This document shows positions 1 through 11,856 of a stretch of 64,000 nt of DNA, in pieces. Under the pieces are notes generated by a model that had not been told where the DNA came from, searched no databases, and saw nothing but the letters and a program-made list of their open reading frames with translations. Each line of letters opens with the position of its first letter. Position 1 is the first letter of the stretch. A program made the position numbers and the translations under genes. The stretch is from Salvator merianae (taxonomy: Eukaryota > Chordata > Lepidosauria > Squamata > Teiidae), in NCBI GenBank assembly GCA_003586115.2, contig QVOM02000115.1, positions 2,931,973-2,995,972 on the forward strand, given 5' to 3'.

Positions 1-463
1 TAGGCTGGACTTGTAACTTTTAGTCTGAACCTTCTTGATTAAAGGATTTAACTGATATACAGTAGAACCTTTCATAATGTGAGGACTCTGTTCTGGGAAG
101 GTATTGCTTAATGTAAAAATACATTGTATGAGCAACAGATTTAAGTGAAAATTTGGGAGTAATGGCACAGTAAGAAAAAGCTATACTGACTTACTCTACA
201 TTGAGTTGACCAATCCTGTTGGCAATTACATTGATTTAAATGGGGGAATGAACTCTAAATGCAGATCAGTGGAGGATAGGAGCCTTCATTGAAGGTTTTA
301 CTGCACAGCCAAGCTAGAGATGACCTACCTAGGGCCAGAACACATGAACACCATGCCTGAAACCTGATCCATCCAGATGCCTGCAGCAACTTGCACCCAT
401 GCTCAAACAAGGGTTTTTCAAACACTGGAGTGCTGAAACACACTGATGCCACACAGAATGCTG

Positions 464-494
<31 letters not shown>

Positions 495-548
495 AAGGTT
501 TTTCACAGACTGTGGAGCAGAAACACACTGAGGCTGCCAGCCTCACAG
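1..548. other. Intergenic DNA left of the hAT element
   Basis: No gene is recognisable here. The stretch is AT-rich single-copy-looking DNA with a CA dinucleotide run at 463-491. The last 8 bases (541-548, CCTCACAG) form the left copy of the target-site duplication of the adjacent hAT transposon. The short open frame on the minus strand over the CA run is low-complexity (Cys-Val repeats) and is not a gene. Confidence 0.6.
463..491. repeat. (CA)n microsatellite
   Basis: An uninterrupted CA dinucleotide run of about 14 units, seen directly in the sequence. It is likely length-polymorphic between individuals. Confidence 0.95.
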
Positions 549-1918
549 TAAGGATGTGGCAACAAACTTTGTCATTTTCACATTTCGTATGAAAATGGCA
601 TTTTCATCATTTTCATACAAAATGCAAATCCATTTTTTTGCAATCTACAAGCAAATGCAAAAGATACTGGTTTTTCAACCATTTTCGGGATTTTTGCAGT
701 TTTCTATAGGCCTGTATTCTTTCTTTGTGCTTGACTGTAGTTTTGCTTGCCTAATGGATTAGAATTTTTTATTGGCTGCTGTCTTGGCATCAGTGATTGG
801 TGATTGGATTTGAGTGACTGCTTCACTAGCTTGTTGGGTGCCTTGTTTACTATTATTTGGGTCCTTGCTGCCAGGGAAACAGGTATTCTATTTGCTGTTT
901 TGGAAATCTGGGGAGGACGGACAAAAGGCACTGTATAAAAGGAGAGGCCCAGAGAGCCATTGACCTAGTATTTTTGGTTTGATTGGACTGGACTGGAGCA
1001 GGAGGACTACTCTTCAGAACCGTGATTTGGTGGTTGGTCTGTAGCTCTGCGGGTTCTCTTCTTTGCACTGAGTTCTTTGGTTCTTTCTTTACCTTTACCT
1101 TTTGCTTTGATTTGGTTGGGGTGGGGAGGGGAGGGGAGGGGAAGGGAGGGTCACTGAATGGGGGGGTTCTTTATTTGCATTATTTATTGTTCTCTTGTTA
1201 TGTTTAGTTGCATTATTTATTGTTCTTTTACTAGCATTATTTTTTATTGTTGTTATATTTAAGTAGAATATATTACAATATTGTTTCTTGTCTTTCTGTT
1301 GCTGGTTATATTTCAATTGAATGCTTTTGTGTTGTTGGCGTTTTAATTTTGGAATCTGTGTCAGGTGTGGTGTATGACTGGGCACTGGCAGAGCAGTGCA
1401 CCTTTTGTCTTTTTTCTTTTGAGGTGCCATTGGGTTGTTTTTTTTAATTGTTGGGTTTCTGTTATTTTTTTCCAGTTGTCTGGTCTGGTGTGTAACCTGT
1501 GGTCTGGTGGGCATGTGGTCACCTTTCTATTCTCTATTTTGTTGGGTGTGTGGGCCCAAGAGTTTCTTGTGTAAATCTGGTTGGCTAGGGTTGTGCACAG
1601 GCACAGAGTTAATTAGTAGGTTGGGGATAGAGAGGGAGAGGCATGAATGTGCATTTACAACAAGTTTAAATCCCTTTAAATAGAATCTGATATAGTACAT
1701 TAGGTTTAAGATCAGTGTTAGTCTAGGTTTCAGGACAAGGCAGGAGGGACACTAGCATCAGGCTCTATAAAAACCTCCTCCCTCCCCCCCTTTAGTTTTC
1801 TCCCACCCTACCAAATTGCTGCTTTTCCCAAACTAAATTCTTCTAGGTGGTTCCACCAAAGTAAGCCTGCTGCTTCTCTGGGGTAATTCAGTTCACCCAG
1901 GTTTGTGTGTGTCCACAG

Positions 1919-2977
1919 AGCAGTGCCAGAATAGTAGTGCACGGATGCTGCTTCACCATGCCCAGGAAGAGAAACGCCTGCCGGAACATCTGATCCCCAC
2001 AGATGTTCCCATCCAGTGGAACTCCACCTATATCTTGTTCTAGTGCTTGCTGGAGGAAGAGCCTACCCTTCACATGCACGGTATGAGGCATAACGTGGAG
2101 GAGGGCAGTCTTTCCCCGGAGGACTTGCACACCATCGCAGATGCTGTTAAGGCACTCAGATTCTTGGATCAGTTGACAAGGAAACTGAGTGGCGAAACAA
2201 TGATGCTGAGTGTAGCCCTGCCAAGCGCAGTTGCTTTGTGCAAACACCTTGGTGGGCTTCAGCCGCAGCTGACCACTGAGGCTGGCCAGGCCTTGGGGGG
2301 TTGGCTGCAGGCTGGAGTTGAGAAGAGGCTGATTGAGCCCTTGAGAAAGAAGTCTGTGGCCGTTTTGGCATGCCTTCTTGATGCCAAGAGTGAAGGAGGG
2401 AGCTATCCGTGTTGATGAGCTCCCTCAGTGGAGAAAGCACTTGGTCCATGCAGCTAGGAGAGTTCAGGCAGAGAGATTGGGCCAGACATCGGAGAGTGGA
2501 GTGCCTGTTCTCAGTGTGTCCCCTACTTCCAGTGGCAGAAGTTGCCCTGTGGCTAGTGGTAGCAATGGGCCCTGTGGCGCGGTTTCCGAGGAAAGTCACG
2601 AAGTGTGCCAGGAGGCACTATCCAACTCGGAGTTTGAAGTTTTCGGCTTCAGTTTTCGGCAGCAGCCAGCTACTCTTGATACCGCTGAGCGGTCCGTTCT
2701 GCAGTATCTACAGGGAACAATAGAAGACAAAGACATGGTGCCGTCTGAGTTTGGGGCAAAGCATTGCCAAATCTGGCTGGATTTGGAAGCTATTGCCTGG
2801 AAGTACCTGTCCGTTCCACCAACATCTGTGCAGAGCGAGAGGGTGTTCTCCATGACTGGTGATGTGGTGACATCTCATCACTCTCGCACAGACACTCAGC
2901 TTGTGGAGCAGTTCATCTTCTTCAAGGCCAACCTGCTCCTGCTGGGCTTTCCCGGTCTGCCTTTGGGCGATGAGTGA
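1919..2977 (+). pseudogene. hAT transposase remnant (ZBED/hAT-like C-terminal half)
   Basis: Reading from about 1919 in one frame gives a segment with the hAT core motif around WNSTY (about 2020-2035), followed directly by an in-frame TAG at 2041-2043. The same frame then continues through a helical region to about 2385. There a frameshift moves the homology into the frame that ends at TGA 2975-2977. The last part (about 2745-2960) has the hAT dimerisation-domain pattern: a W-L-D-L start, then SVQSERVFSMTGDVV, then LVEQFIFFKANL. A likely splice acceptor (pyrimidine-rich run ending in CAG at about 1918) suggests this was the second exon of the transposase. I could not find a BED finger or N-terminal DDE residues upstream. 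One stop and one frameshift make it non-coding today. Confidence 0.75.
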
Positions 2978-3257
2978 CCAGGCCTTGGGTGACTCTATCC
3001 CTATCCTGCACAGCACCAAAGGCAGCCGGGAAAAAAGAAAAAAAGAACTACGTGGGCCAGTAATTCCCAAAGAAAATATAAACAAAAAGAAAGCATAAAA
3101 AAGGCACAAAAAGGTTTTTAAAAAAGCCACAAAGTAAGGGGAAAACAAAGCATTGAATAAAGGAGGAATTGGAATCTTAAAAAATGAAAACAAGGAAAGG
3201 AGGCAGGAAGGGAGAGATAGAAAAAAAATCCTATGTGCACCCTTTCTCACTCCCTCT

Positions 3258-3309
3258 CATACACACACATACACACAGAGTCTCTTTCTCTCTCACACCC
3301 ACACTCAAG

Positions 3310-3379
<70 letters not shown>
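3258..3379. repeat. Compound (CT)n/(CA)n microsatellite
   Basis: Interrupted CA and CT words (3258-3310) lead into about 17 CT units and then about 17 CA units, all inside the hAT element. The spurious Ser-Leu and Thr-His open frames across it are low-complexity artefacts. Confidence 0.95.
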
Positions 3380-3380
<1 letters not shown>

Positions 3381-4041
3381 AATGATGCCAGGCTGCTGAT
3401 GACATGGAGTATGCTCAGTGCCCTGGACCAGCACCCATCAGGGTCAGTGTCCAAGGGCCAATACCAGTCTGAGGCTTTGGCCAAGGTGGACAAACCTGCA
3501 GGTGAGGCTGCTAGAGCAGCAGCGTCTCCATTCTCCATTCCCCATTCCGTCAGATAGCCAGTGCCACCCTTGTCCCAAAGATCTTCCTTCACTGTTCTAG
3601 TGCTAAAGTAAGCCATGAGCCATTGCCAGAATAAACAACTCTCTCTGTCAGTTTGATACTTTTGCTGAGGCATCTGGATCCATACCAGTAGTACCTTGGA
3701 CCTACTCCTCCTCAGACTCTGCTGTCCTACTACACAGGGAGACACAGAACCAGTCAGATAGCAGAAGAATATGATAGCAAAGCAAGCAACAGCTCACCTA
3801 ATAAGGTAAAGGAAAACAGGAATACAGTATTTGGAAAAGGCTTTCCTATAGGGACATTCGTTCATTGGTGTGATTTCTTCATGGTAGCTGTGGGGGTGCT
3901 GTGTGCAGTAAGAGGTAGATAGGGGTATTTATTTCAGTCAGGATTTTTTTTCCAGCCCCATAATTGGCCGTGGCCAAGCAGCAGAAGGATCCTCTGCTTC
4001 TTTCATGGATTTTGGGGGATCTCTCTACCCCAAATGCAAAG

Positions 4042-4330
4042 AATTGGCACAGTGGTCCCTGGGATACCCCCCAGAGCTCCATGTCGAATTTGGAAGCTGC
4101 AGCTCTAATGGGATGCCAGCTGCACCCCCTCAGGCTTCTGTGCAATTCTATTGACCACCAGGAGACTTCAAGCTACGGCCTCCAAAATTGGCACAGTGGT
4201 CCCCGGGGTGCCCCAGGGCTCCATGTCAAATTTGGATGCTGCAGCTCTAATGGGGCACCAACTGCACCCCCTCAGAATTCCACCCATTTCTATTGGCTGA
4301 ACTGTGGTCCCATTGTGACCCTCCTCCAGC
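4042..4330. repeat. Two-copy tandem duplication, 144-bp period
   Basis: Two adjacent copies start at 4042 and 4186, each opening with AATTGGCACAGTGGTCCC. They share CTCCATGTC, AATTTGGA, GCTGCAGCTCTAATGGG and CTGCACCCCCTCAG in the same order. They differ by scattered substitutions and small indels. They sit in the subterminal part of the hAT element, just inside its right end, so the duplication probably belongs to this transposon family rather than to the host locus. Confidence 0.8.
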
Positions 4331-4798
4331 TCTCCTAACACTTTTTGCAAAAAAAAAAAAAAATTGTTGAAGCTTTGCATTGAAATGAAACATGGCATTT
4401 TTAGCGGTCACAGTTTTCGATTGAAAACGAAGCTTGCTAGTTTTCGATTTGCTGTGAAATGAAAAGCAGGAAAAACTTCGTCCACATCCCTGTCTCACAG
4501 ACTGTGCTTGATGTCAAACACGATGTCTACTTGCTCTCTGCCTACCCCAGATACCATTTCTTACCTCCAATGTCTTCTGAACTGGAACAGTGTGTTGGGA
4601 TGGCAGGAGAGCTCTGAAATCCCAAGAAGGTTTACAACTGAGCTACCAAAAACACTGTGTATACAACAAAGAAAATATATGTGCAGGAAAAGGCACACCA
4701 GCGTATACACACACTTAAACCAAAAAAGCACTGCACTCACTCAGGAACTCAGTTCTCAATCACTCAGTTCCCAACCACTATAGGGATATATTGTGGTT

Positions 4799-5359
4799 GT
4801 GTTCAGACTAGGTATTTCAGTCACCTTCTGGGCAAATTTGACTGGGGGGGGCGTACAGGAAATTAGAAAATTCACCTTACCCTCCAAGCCTGTAAATATT
4901 TACCCCTTCAACAGCCAGGAGAAAAGAGTTCTCAGGTCGCCTTAGAGCTGAGCAGGGAGTATCTCCACCAATCACAGCCTTGCAGGAACACATTGGACGG
5001 GGAGAGAGGGACACCAGCGAGGTCTTGTCAGCACCAGGAACTTTTGAACTCCATTAAACAGATCTGCAAAAACAACTATCCTGCCTCCTTTAGATTAGAA
5101 AAGCACGATTTCTTATAATGAGGCGTGTGAGGAGAGAGACTTGACGTTTCTTTTGCAAACAGAAAAAATTGGTAGTTAAGGAGTTGGAAGCTACTTCAGC
5201 AGATAGGTGGGGATTTCATACCCAGTAGCCTATCAGTGAGCAGCACCCTGTTGAATCAGCTCAACAGGTAACTGTGTTTGGAAGGCTTTTTTTCTGTGCA
5301 TGCAGGAATTATTCACTCCTTTTATGCAGGCAGTTTTAAAAATCACTAGTCTGAACACA
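4799..5359. mobile_element. Candidate MITE with matching terminal inverted repeats
   Basis: The left end TGTGTTCAGACTAG (4799-4812) is matched in inverted orientation at the right end (CTAGTCTGAACACA, ending 5359), a 14-base perfect inverted repeat about 560 bp apart. The interior is non-coding. I could not find a convincing target-site duplication next to the ends, so the superfamily is not assigned and the exact borders may be a few bases off. Confidence 0.5.
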
Positions 5360-8003
5360 CCTTATAGCACACAAGCAGAATCACAGAAATGTATGAAAAA
5401 GCATTCAAAGCCCAAAACACATGTAGAACACACAGAACAATGACTCACTACATGCCTAAGCCCCCACAGTCCACTCTCAAAAGCACCCAAATCACCAAAA
5501 CTTAGCAAGACTCGCAAATTTTCATCCAGAACTCATTTTTCAAAAAAAAATGTGCTAAGCATCTTCCTAACTGCACAAAGACAAGTGTGAAAATGGCTGC
5601 TGGACAAGGGAAAAGGTCCCAACAGAGGATTGACCTTTAACCTCTGGCTTTTGGCAGCAAAACACACAGTAGAGAAAGAAATCACTTAATACGAGGTATG
5701 GTTACAACTAGTAAAACATGTAGTAACAAATACACGCTGTATGAAATCATAGTATACAAGGTTTTACTATAAGCAAACTACAGCATATTATTCAGATTAT
5801 CTCCCAAAAGAACACTGATAGAAGCAAAAAACTAGAGATTTTTGCTGACCTGTTGAAAGATGTCTTGGTTCTCCTGGATTTATGAGACTGTTGCCTGAAC
5901 TCTTTCTTTCATTGATTTATGAATGTTCCGAGTGAAATAAAAGTAGTGAGATAAATGCATTTTAATTGAATGTATTCCATTAACTGGAAATTTTGTTTCC
6001 TGTTTGACCTGTTTTTAGAGATTCATAGTATTTCTGTCCAGAGGCATTGTTTAACCAGGATACTGGTTAAACGCATTGATTTGTCTGATTACAATATGCC
6101 CTAGTTAGACAATAAATAGATCTGGCTGCTCCAATAATACTGAATATCATGGGAATTGTAGTTGATGAATTTTGATCACATGGAAGTCTTTTGTTCCTAC
6201 TAATTAACATGTTGTTCTTTTGGAACTATTTGCTGGGCAGGGACTTATTTTTCCTTCTGGATAAAAGAAGATTCTCTGTAACATTTCCTTTGTACTAGAG
6301 ATGTGCAAAATGCTGCTCTGTGGACTAAGATCAGCTCAAGTAAGCCTTTATTTCAACTCTGCTTGCTCCTGGCTGCCCCTCCCTTCCTTCTGTGGAACTG
6401 GGAGGGGGCACGGCCTGTTGGTACTGCACTGGGTTGCCTGATGACAGCATTGCATGGTCTAGGGCTATTTCAGGCCTGCCAGGCTTTTTCCCAGCCCCTC
6501 CCAGGCCTCCAGATATCAAGGAGCCTAAGTGAACTTGCCCATGTAGCCACCAGGAGTTGAGCTTAACTCAGTGCTGTGTTTACGGTTAACAATAGGATGA
6601 AAGTTTCATTAGAATCCAAACCTTAATGATTTTACTTTCTAGGATGTTACCATACGTTTCCAGTTCTACAACAATTACAGAGTTTGTTGAGCAAAAGGAA
6701 CCCATGAGTGAAGCAATCTTGAGAAATGTCTTTGGAGTGACATAAACCCAAGGGAATCCTAGACTCCTTTTTGATGATGATGATGATGATGACGATGAGT
6801 GCACAATAATACACAAAGAATCCAAATCAATAAATATTGTATGGATGCCATAAACGACACCAACAGTGATGAGAAAGTGCACTATATGAAATGGCTAGGC
6901 AGTACATGTTCTAAGTAATCAAAAGGTAGTTCAACATTTAAGGTGATGAAAGGCTTCAATCAGTTCAAGCTGAAAGTGTTTGCTCAGCCAAGGCAGAGAG
7001 ACGGCTGGATTCCTGAATAGTCGAGTGACACCATGTACATGCTCAGGCAAAGGAGAAGGGGGAGGAATAACAGGTCAAAAGGCAAAAAAGAAATTGCAAA
7101 ACAAAGCTTCTTTGGGCACCAGCCTACTTGACTCTCAAAGCCTACCCTGTATACAGATTAGAAAGAGGTAATTGGGAGTCTAGAAACCGGGAGTACTGGA
7201 GTAGAAAGGTACAGTGACTGAAAGATACCTTGCCATTGGGAAGCAAGGGCAACATTCTGCCAAGTGCTCAGAAACCATTCATGACAACTGATGGAGCAAT
7301 TCACAGGAACCCCCCCTCCCTTCCACTGACTGGGAGAAACACTTTCATTGAGACAGGGGAGGGGGAGGAAGAGGTTTTTGAGAACCTTGAACCATGCACA
7401 GAGGTTCCTTGGCAACATGCACAGCAGAGCAATTATTCACTGAGACAGAGACAAAAGGAAAGAGATCTTGGCACAAGTTTTCCCTGACTGAAACAGGTAC
7501 CCTGCCCCTTCATCCTCCAGCCTCTTTGAACACTGGCTGGCACAGCCCAGCTCAGCAGCAGTTGTCTGATGAGTGTAAGGGTTTGCATGCCTGCAGTTGC
7601 AGTCACTAGCATTGGCTGACCTGGCATTCATCTCTATGGGGACATGCAGCTCTACGATCTTGCTGGAGTTCCTTCCACTGGAGTAGGGTAAGTCTCCACA
7701 ATGCCATTTTGCCCTTCCTTCTGGATCTCCAGGGACAGGGAATCAGGTTTTTCGCAAGGGTTATAGCAGATGCCATATCACAAGGCATGGAAGCAGCACT
7801 AGTGCTTCTTATAGACAAGTTGGGAAAGGTGCCAACCCCAGATTAGCTTGGGATGCTGTTAGCCCATAGGTCACAAAGCTGTTGCAATTTTTTTTAGGAA
7901 GCTTCAGCGTCAGGAAGATACTTTTCTGCGCCTGTAAGACCCAGACACCACTGATGGGGGGTGGAGTATAAATTTGAAATAAAATAAATATAAAAGAGGC
8001 CGT

Positions 8004-8142
8004 GGCTGCATCTACATATTGCTTTTTTATTCCACTATATTTGGATATTCCGGAATAAAGCATGGATGTTCTGGAATATCCATGCTTTACGCTGCAATAT
8101 CCTAATATAGCAGAATACACAAGCAGCATCTGGATGCAGCCC
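8004..8142. mobile_element. Palindromic MITE (GGCTGCATC-ended family)
   Basis: Ends GGCTGCATC (left) and GGATGCAGCC (right) are inverted copies. The interior folds back on itself: TATTCCACTATAT/TGGATATTCC on the left pairs with GGAATATCC/AATATAGCAGAATA on the right, and AAAGCATGGAT pairs with ATCCATGCTTT. The same internal words recur at 13029-13112, so this is a dispersed family. No coding capacity is present. Confidence 0.65.
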
Positions 8143-8651
8143 ATGGTTGTGTGCCAGGGCACAGAACACCTCTAGGAGACAGTGATGGGCTGTACAAAGA
8201 GAGTAGTGAGCTCTGTGAAGAACACTGCTTTGAGGACAATGTCTGGTATTGGATTGCTTAGCACCACATGATGCTTAAAAGCCCTGCAACAGAATGCTCC
8301 ACTGAAAGACCAAAGGCAAGGCTTAGATTTTCCCCATCTTCCTGCTGGTTCTGCTTCACAAGTGCTTTTGTGCTGCTGCCAATAGTCACATACACAGAAG
8401 TGGGAGCAGTGACGAACAAGTCAAGCTCTCTGCTTTAGCCCCAGCTAAAAACTTGTCAGGGTAAGATTATGCTTCAGAGATCAGCAAGGCATCTGCTACA
8501 TTGTGAGTTCAGTTCTATTATTTCAAATCACTGCTGTCCTAGCAAACCTATTTTTAATAGGGGAAAAGTTACATAAGGAATAGGCTAGTGCAAAGCAAAA
8601 TCAATTGTTTCCAGTGAAACAAAAGCAGACATAAAGAATTTCTGACCTTTA

Positions 8652-8714
8652 AAAAGTTCCTGGACTGCATCCCCCATCATTCCTGGCTGCTGGAGCTGAT
8701 GGAAGTTGCAGGCT
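8652..8714. repeat. Old palindromic interspersed repeat
   Basis: GGACTGCATCCCCCATCATTCC is followed about 10 bases later by an approximate inverted copy containing GATGGAAGTTGCAG. This resembles the common reptile repeat built on 'ggactacaactcccatcat'. It is degenerate and short. Confidence 0.4.
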
Positions 8715-10222
8715 AACAATATCTAAGTATAGCTGTTCTCAGACCTCACATGCTCAAAAACATTGCCAGAAATGTATTGCTTATTAGCCTTATAAAGGAA
8801 GCTGGAAATAAACCATTCACCTTGAAGAAAATTATACATGTCTTTGTAGATCTCAGGACAATACCATAGTAGGTGCAATCATTAGAACACAAGCCTATAT
8901 CCAGTGGTGCCTTTGCTGGCATGGAAAACCTTATGTAGAGCAGCATCTTTGAAACGTTTTGCATGCTATTCCAGATGGCGGGGGGTTGGGGGGCTCTTAA
9001 GAGGGACTGCAAAAACGATAGGTGTGCCTTGCGCAAACTGAAGTGCTTTTTCATAACACACAGCCATGGTTAGAAACTACTTAGAAGTTTCTCCAAGATT
9101 TGGGCCTTCTGAATCAGTATGTCGATAAGATACAAGAAAAATGGAAGGATGAGGCAAAGCAACCAAAAGAGTTGGAAAGAAAATCAACTCGGAAGTCAGT
9201 AAAAATATTGCAAATTTGGCTGGGTCTGTGCCAGTAAAAAAAAAGAAGTCATACCTGAGGCAACCTAGAAATGCTCCATGGGTGGGGTGGTTCACAGGCC
9301 ATTCTGCCCCTCCCCCTCTCATGAACATTCTAGACTAGAGAAGATGGAATAGCGGCTGGATGAGAACAGGAGGGCCACACGTGACCATCTCTCAGGTGCT
9401 TTCTTTGCTTTCTGTGAACCCAGACTTTGTTTCTTACAAAAGCGCTGCACATCTTGTGGGCAGGGATAATTGCCCATAGGATGGCCCTGCCTCTGACAAA
9501 AGTGGCAGAGTTGCCACTTCTACACCCCCCAGGGGCTTTCACACTTATTGGGTTACTTGGTGAAGGTGAGAATTGCTGCCAAGGCTATCACTTTCCTTGG
9601 AGCTGTTTTGACCTTTTTTTTCCCTGCAGAAAAAAAAGACAGGCCAAAGGAGGAGGGGAGAGTGGTAGGGAGGACTTGATGGAAGTTCACTTTTCCCTTG
9701 TCTTTATCTCCATACCTGTGAAGCACCCTCCATTATGAATGGAGCAGATGTACTATTTGATCTGCTTGAAAATGGTTCATTTTTCTCACTCATTTGCAGT
9801 TCTACCAATGCTTCCTCCCCGCTGGGCACCCACACATTTTCTCAACCTGCTCATCCCTCGTCTTCCTTCTGTAATTTCTGTAATTTCTGTAAAATTCTAA
9901 GAGTGGCAGCTACCTCCGCATGGGCCAATTGGCAGATAAGCAGTGGCAGCCATGACAGTGACAGCAGCAGTGCCCATCTTGAAAGATCAGGGGTGGAATG
10001 AGTCCTCTGGTCTGGAAAGACTGAGAGCGATAACATACAAATAGTGCAAAAATGAGCATCAAGGTCAGCAGGTAGCCGAAGCCAGATACACCTGGGCTAG
10101 CCAGTTGCAGTGCTACATGTCCCCCTTTCTTTGCTGGCCTCCAGTTAAAAGTTCACCTTCATCCAATGGTATATATTCTGCTGGAGGGGGGCAATTCAGG
10201 ATATGTAGATGTTCACAGATAA

Positions 10223-10460
10223 GGGCATCAGTGGTGATTAAATCTCTACTCCTAAACTTTAATTCAGATTCAGTCTATTTTGAGAGTGAAAGAACACATC
10301 AGCAAAGTGACAAGCTGTTTTCTTTCGGCATTATGTATCTCAGAAAACCCTCCTTTGGGTTAGATAATGTGTAAAGAAAATGGCTAGTCACTTTGCGTAT
10401 GTGTTCTCTCACTCTCAAAGCAGACCAAAGCTGGATTAAAATTTCGGTGTGAATGCAGCC
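10223..10460. mobile_element. Foldback MITE, Harbinger-like, TAA target duplication
   Basis: Two arms of about 70 bp (about 10255-10327 and 10374-10447) are inverted copies, both containing TTGAGAGTGA, AGAACACAT and GCAAAGTGAC. A loop of about 45 bases separates them. The outer ends are GGGCATC (left) and GATGCAGCC-like GAATGCAGCC (right). They are flanked on both sides by TAA (10220-10222 and 10461-10463), the 3-bp TWA duplication typical of PIF/Harbinger elements. The transcript or single strand could form a long hairpin. It lies about 1.4 kb upstream of the RFTN2 start codon. Confidence 0.7.
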
Positions 10461-11856
10461 TAAGCTGTCCCAGTTCAATATCTGTTGCTGCAATCCCTAT
10501 CAGCTCTATTTCCCAGGCCATACTCAAAGACAGATTCGTTGTAGAAATTCTTAATAGGTGGCTACAGGAGTCTCACCTGGTTCTGAAATTCAAAAGCAGC
10601 CCTCCAAACTAAGATCAGTTCAGAAGTCGCATGATGGAGCTGCCTTTTGATTAATTTTGGGGTTAAATGGAGCAGACACTCCCTTTTAAAAACGTGTGTT
10701 TAAGTTGAAGGACAGAGTGCCCAAAAAGTGAGGGAAAGGGCAGGGTAGCGTACCTAAACAGAAAGAGGAAAATGCCAGATATGGGGCTGTTTGAACAATG
10801 CACTGATGCACTGATAACATTGTGTCTCCGTTAAGCCCGAGTGCATGCGCTAAAGAAATCAAAGCAAATAGAAGGGCATCGCAAAATCCTCTATCTCAAT
10901 TCGAGCTTGTAAGAAGACAAAAGTTTTTAAGAGCAGAACTAGCAACTGCAGTCAGGGAGGTTGTGAAGGCGCCTTTCCCATATAAAGTGGATTGTATTGT
11001 TTGCTCTGATATTTTCCAAGACATTCATTTCATTCCTGTTAATTCCAAATACAGTTTCTACAGCATTAGTCTAGAAAATCTGACGCTGTCCTAGTCCTGT
11101 GTGCAGTTTTCCAGCCGTCCTATGCAAAGGAAGTTAAAAAACCAAACTCTCGTATTTAAAACGGAGTCTGAACTGCTTTTCATTTACTTTGCTCCTCTTT
11201 GAGATGCCAGAAGCAATTTCCTCTCGAAGTTGACTTCCTTTCTGGAAATGATTTTGTCTCAAACCCCGCTGAAGCTCTCTCGATACCCATTCTTGTGACT
11301 AATTTGCTCTTTTGTTGTTGTTGTTCCTTTTCTTTGTCACGGCCCTAAAGTCGATCTTCTGACTGTAAGTAAGCACCCTGAACTGAGTTGGTAACTTTTA
11401 AGAAAGCTTATTTCAGTTTCCTTGCATCCTTTTCGGCCAGCTAAGGGAGACAGACAAAAGCTCTCATTTGGTCCCCTATACAGCAGAGCGCAGCGCACAG
11501 CTAGGGGGCTGGCTGTAAATTGACGTGGCACGGAAAAATCTCAGCTAACTTCGTCGCTCTTTCGAGGTTCCTGTAAAAACAGCAGCCGTCTTGCAAAGAG
11601 CGTCGCCTGAGATCATTCAAGTGCTTTATGCTGGAAGTAAATATGGGTAGAAGAGTCCTCTTTTCTGGATCTCGGGAACTAACGAGTCTGGTATCTTTGG
11701 ATTTTCGGCTCACACTAAGCAACCACTAAAATTTCTAGATTCCTTACTGTTTTGTTTTGCTTTGCTTTCTAATCCTCTCGCGTCAGAGACACTGATTTTG
11801 GGGGACGTTTTACTGTGACCTCCCTCCTCGCCTGCTGCTCAAATTCCAAACTTACT
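10461..11856 (+). promoter_or_regulatory. RFTN2 upstream region, including presumed promoter and 5' UTR
   Basis: This 1.4-kb stretch directly precedes the RFTN2 ATG and has no repeat I recognise. It carries scattered CpGs (especially about 11335-11600) but not a dense CpG island. The real transcription start cannot be fixed from sequence alone. A TATAAA-like word occurs at about 10980, but it is too far from the ATG to be trusted. The 5' UTR must lie in the right-hand part, possibly with a non-coding first exon further left. Confidence 0.35.

Larger units (their letters stand above)
549..4492 (+). mobile_element. hAT-superfamily DNA transposon, about 3.94 kb, with TIRs and 8-bp TSD
   Basis: The left end reads TAAGGATGTGG. 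The right end, read on the opposite strand, is CAGGGATGTGG, so 9 of 11 terminal bases match. The bases outside the termini are CCTCACAG (541-548) and TCTCACAG (4493-4500), an 8-bp target duplication with one mismatch, the size hAT transposases make. Subterminal regions on both sides are rich in short TTTTC/GAAAA-type words, as in hAT binding regions. A degenerate hAT transposase frame lies in the middle (about 1919-2977) in + orientation. The right half also holds a CT/CA microsatellite and a 144-bp tandem duplication. The copy is probably immobile because its transposase is interrupted. Confidence 0.8.
5360..10222. other. Intergenic DNA upstream of RFTN2
   Basis: About 4.9 kb without a recognisable gene. 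Contents: a short imperfect GAT trinucleotide run (about 6770-6797), an inverted-repeat MITE at 8004-8142, and an old palindromic repeat at about 8652-8714. All open frames are under 120 codons, with no domain I recognise and no splice context. A word resembling a hAT terminus (TAGAGATGTGCAAAAT, about 6296) has no partner nearby. Confidence 0.6.

Noticed and set aside
2378..2977. 199-codon open frame with a hAT dimerisation domain as a possible domesticated host gene
   Set aside because: The homology continues upstream in another frame with a stop at 2041-2043, and the whole sits between transposon termini. It is a dead transposase rather than a ZBED-type host gene.
3153..3557. 134-codon frame with Ser/Leu/Thr/His repeats
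   Set aside because: It is the translation of a CT/CA microsatellite inside the hAT element.
6290..6565. hAT-like word TAGAGATGTGCAAAAT as the left end of another element
   Set aside because: No inverted partner and no 8-bp duplication were found within a reasonable distance; it could be a truncated end or chance.
11815..11856. In-frame ATG-like start upstream of the RFTN2 ATG
   Set aside because: It is not an ATG at that position (ACG), and using it would bury the Met-Gly-Cys lipid-modification signal that defines raftlins.
1..11856. MARS2, expected upstream of RFTN2 from mammalian gene order
   Set aside because: No reading frame in this stretch resembles a methionyl-tRNA synthetase. The gene, if conserved in position, lies left of the window.
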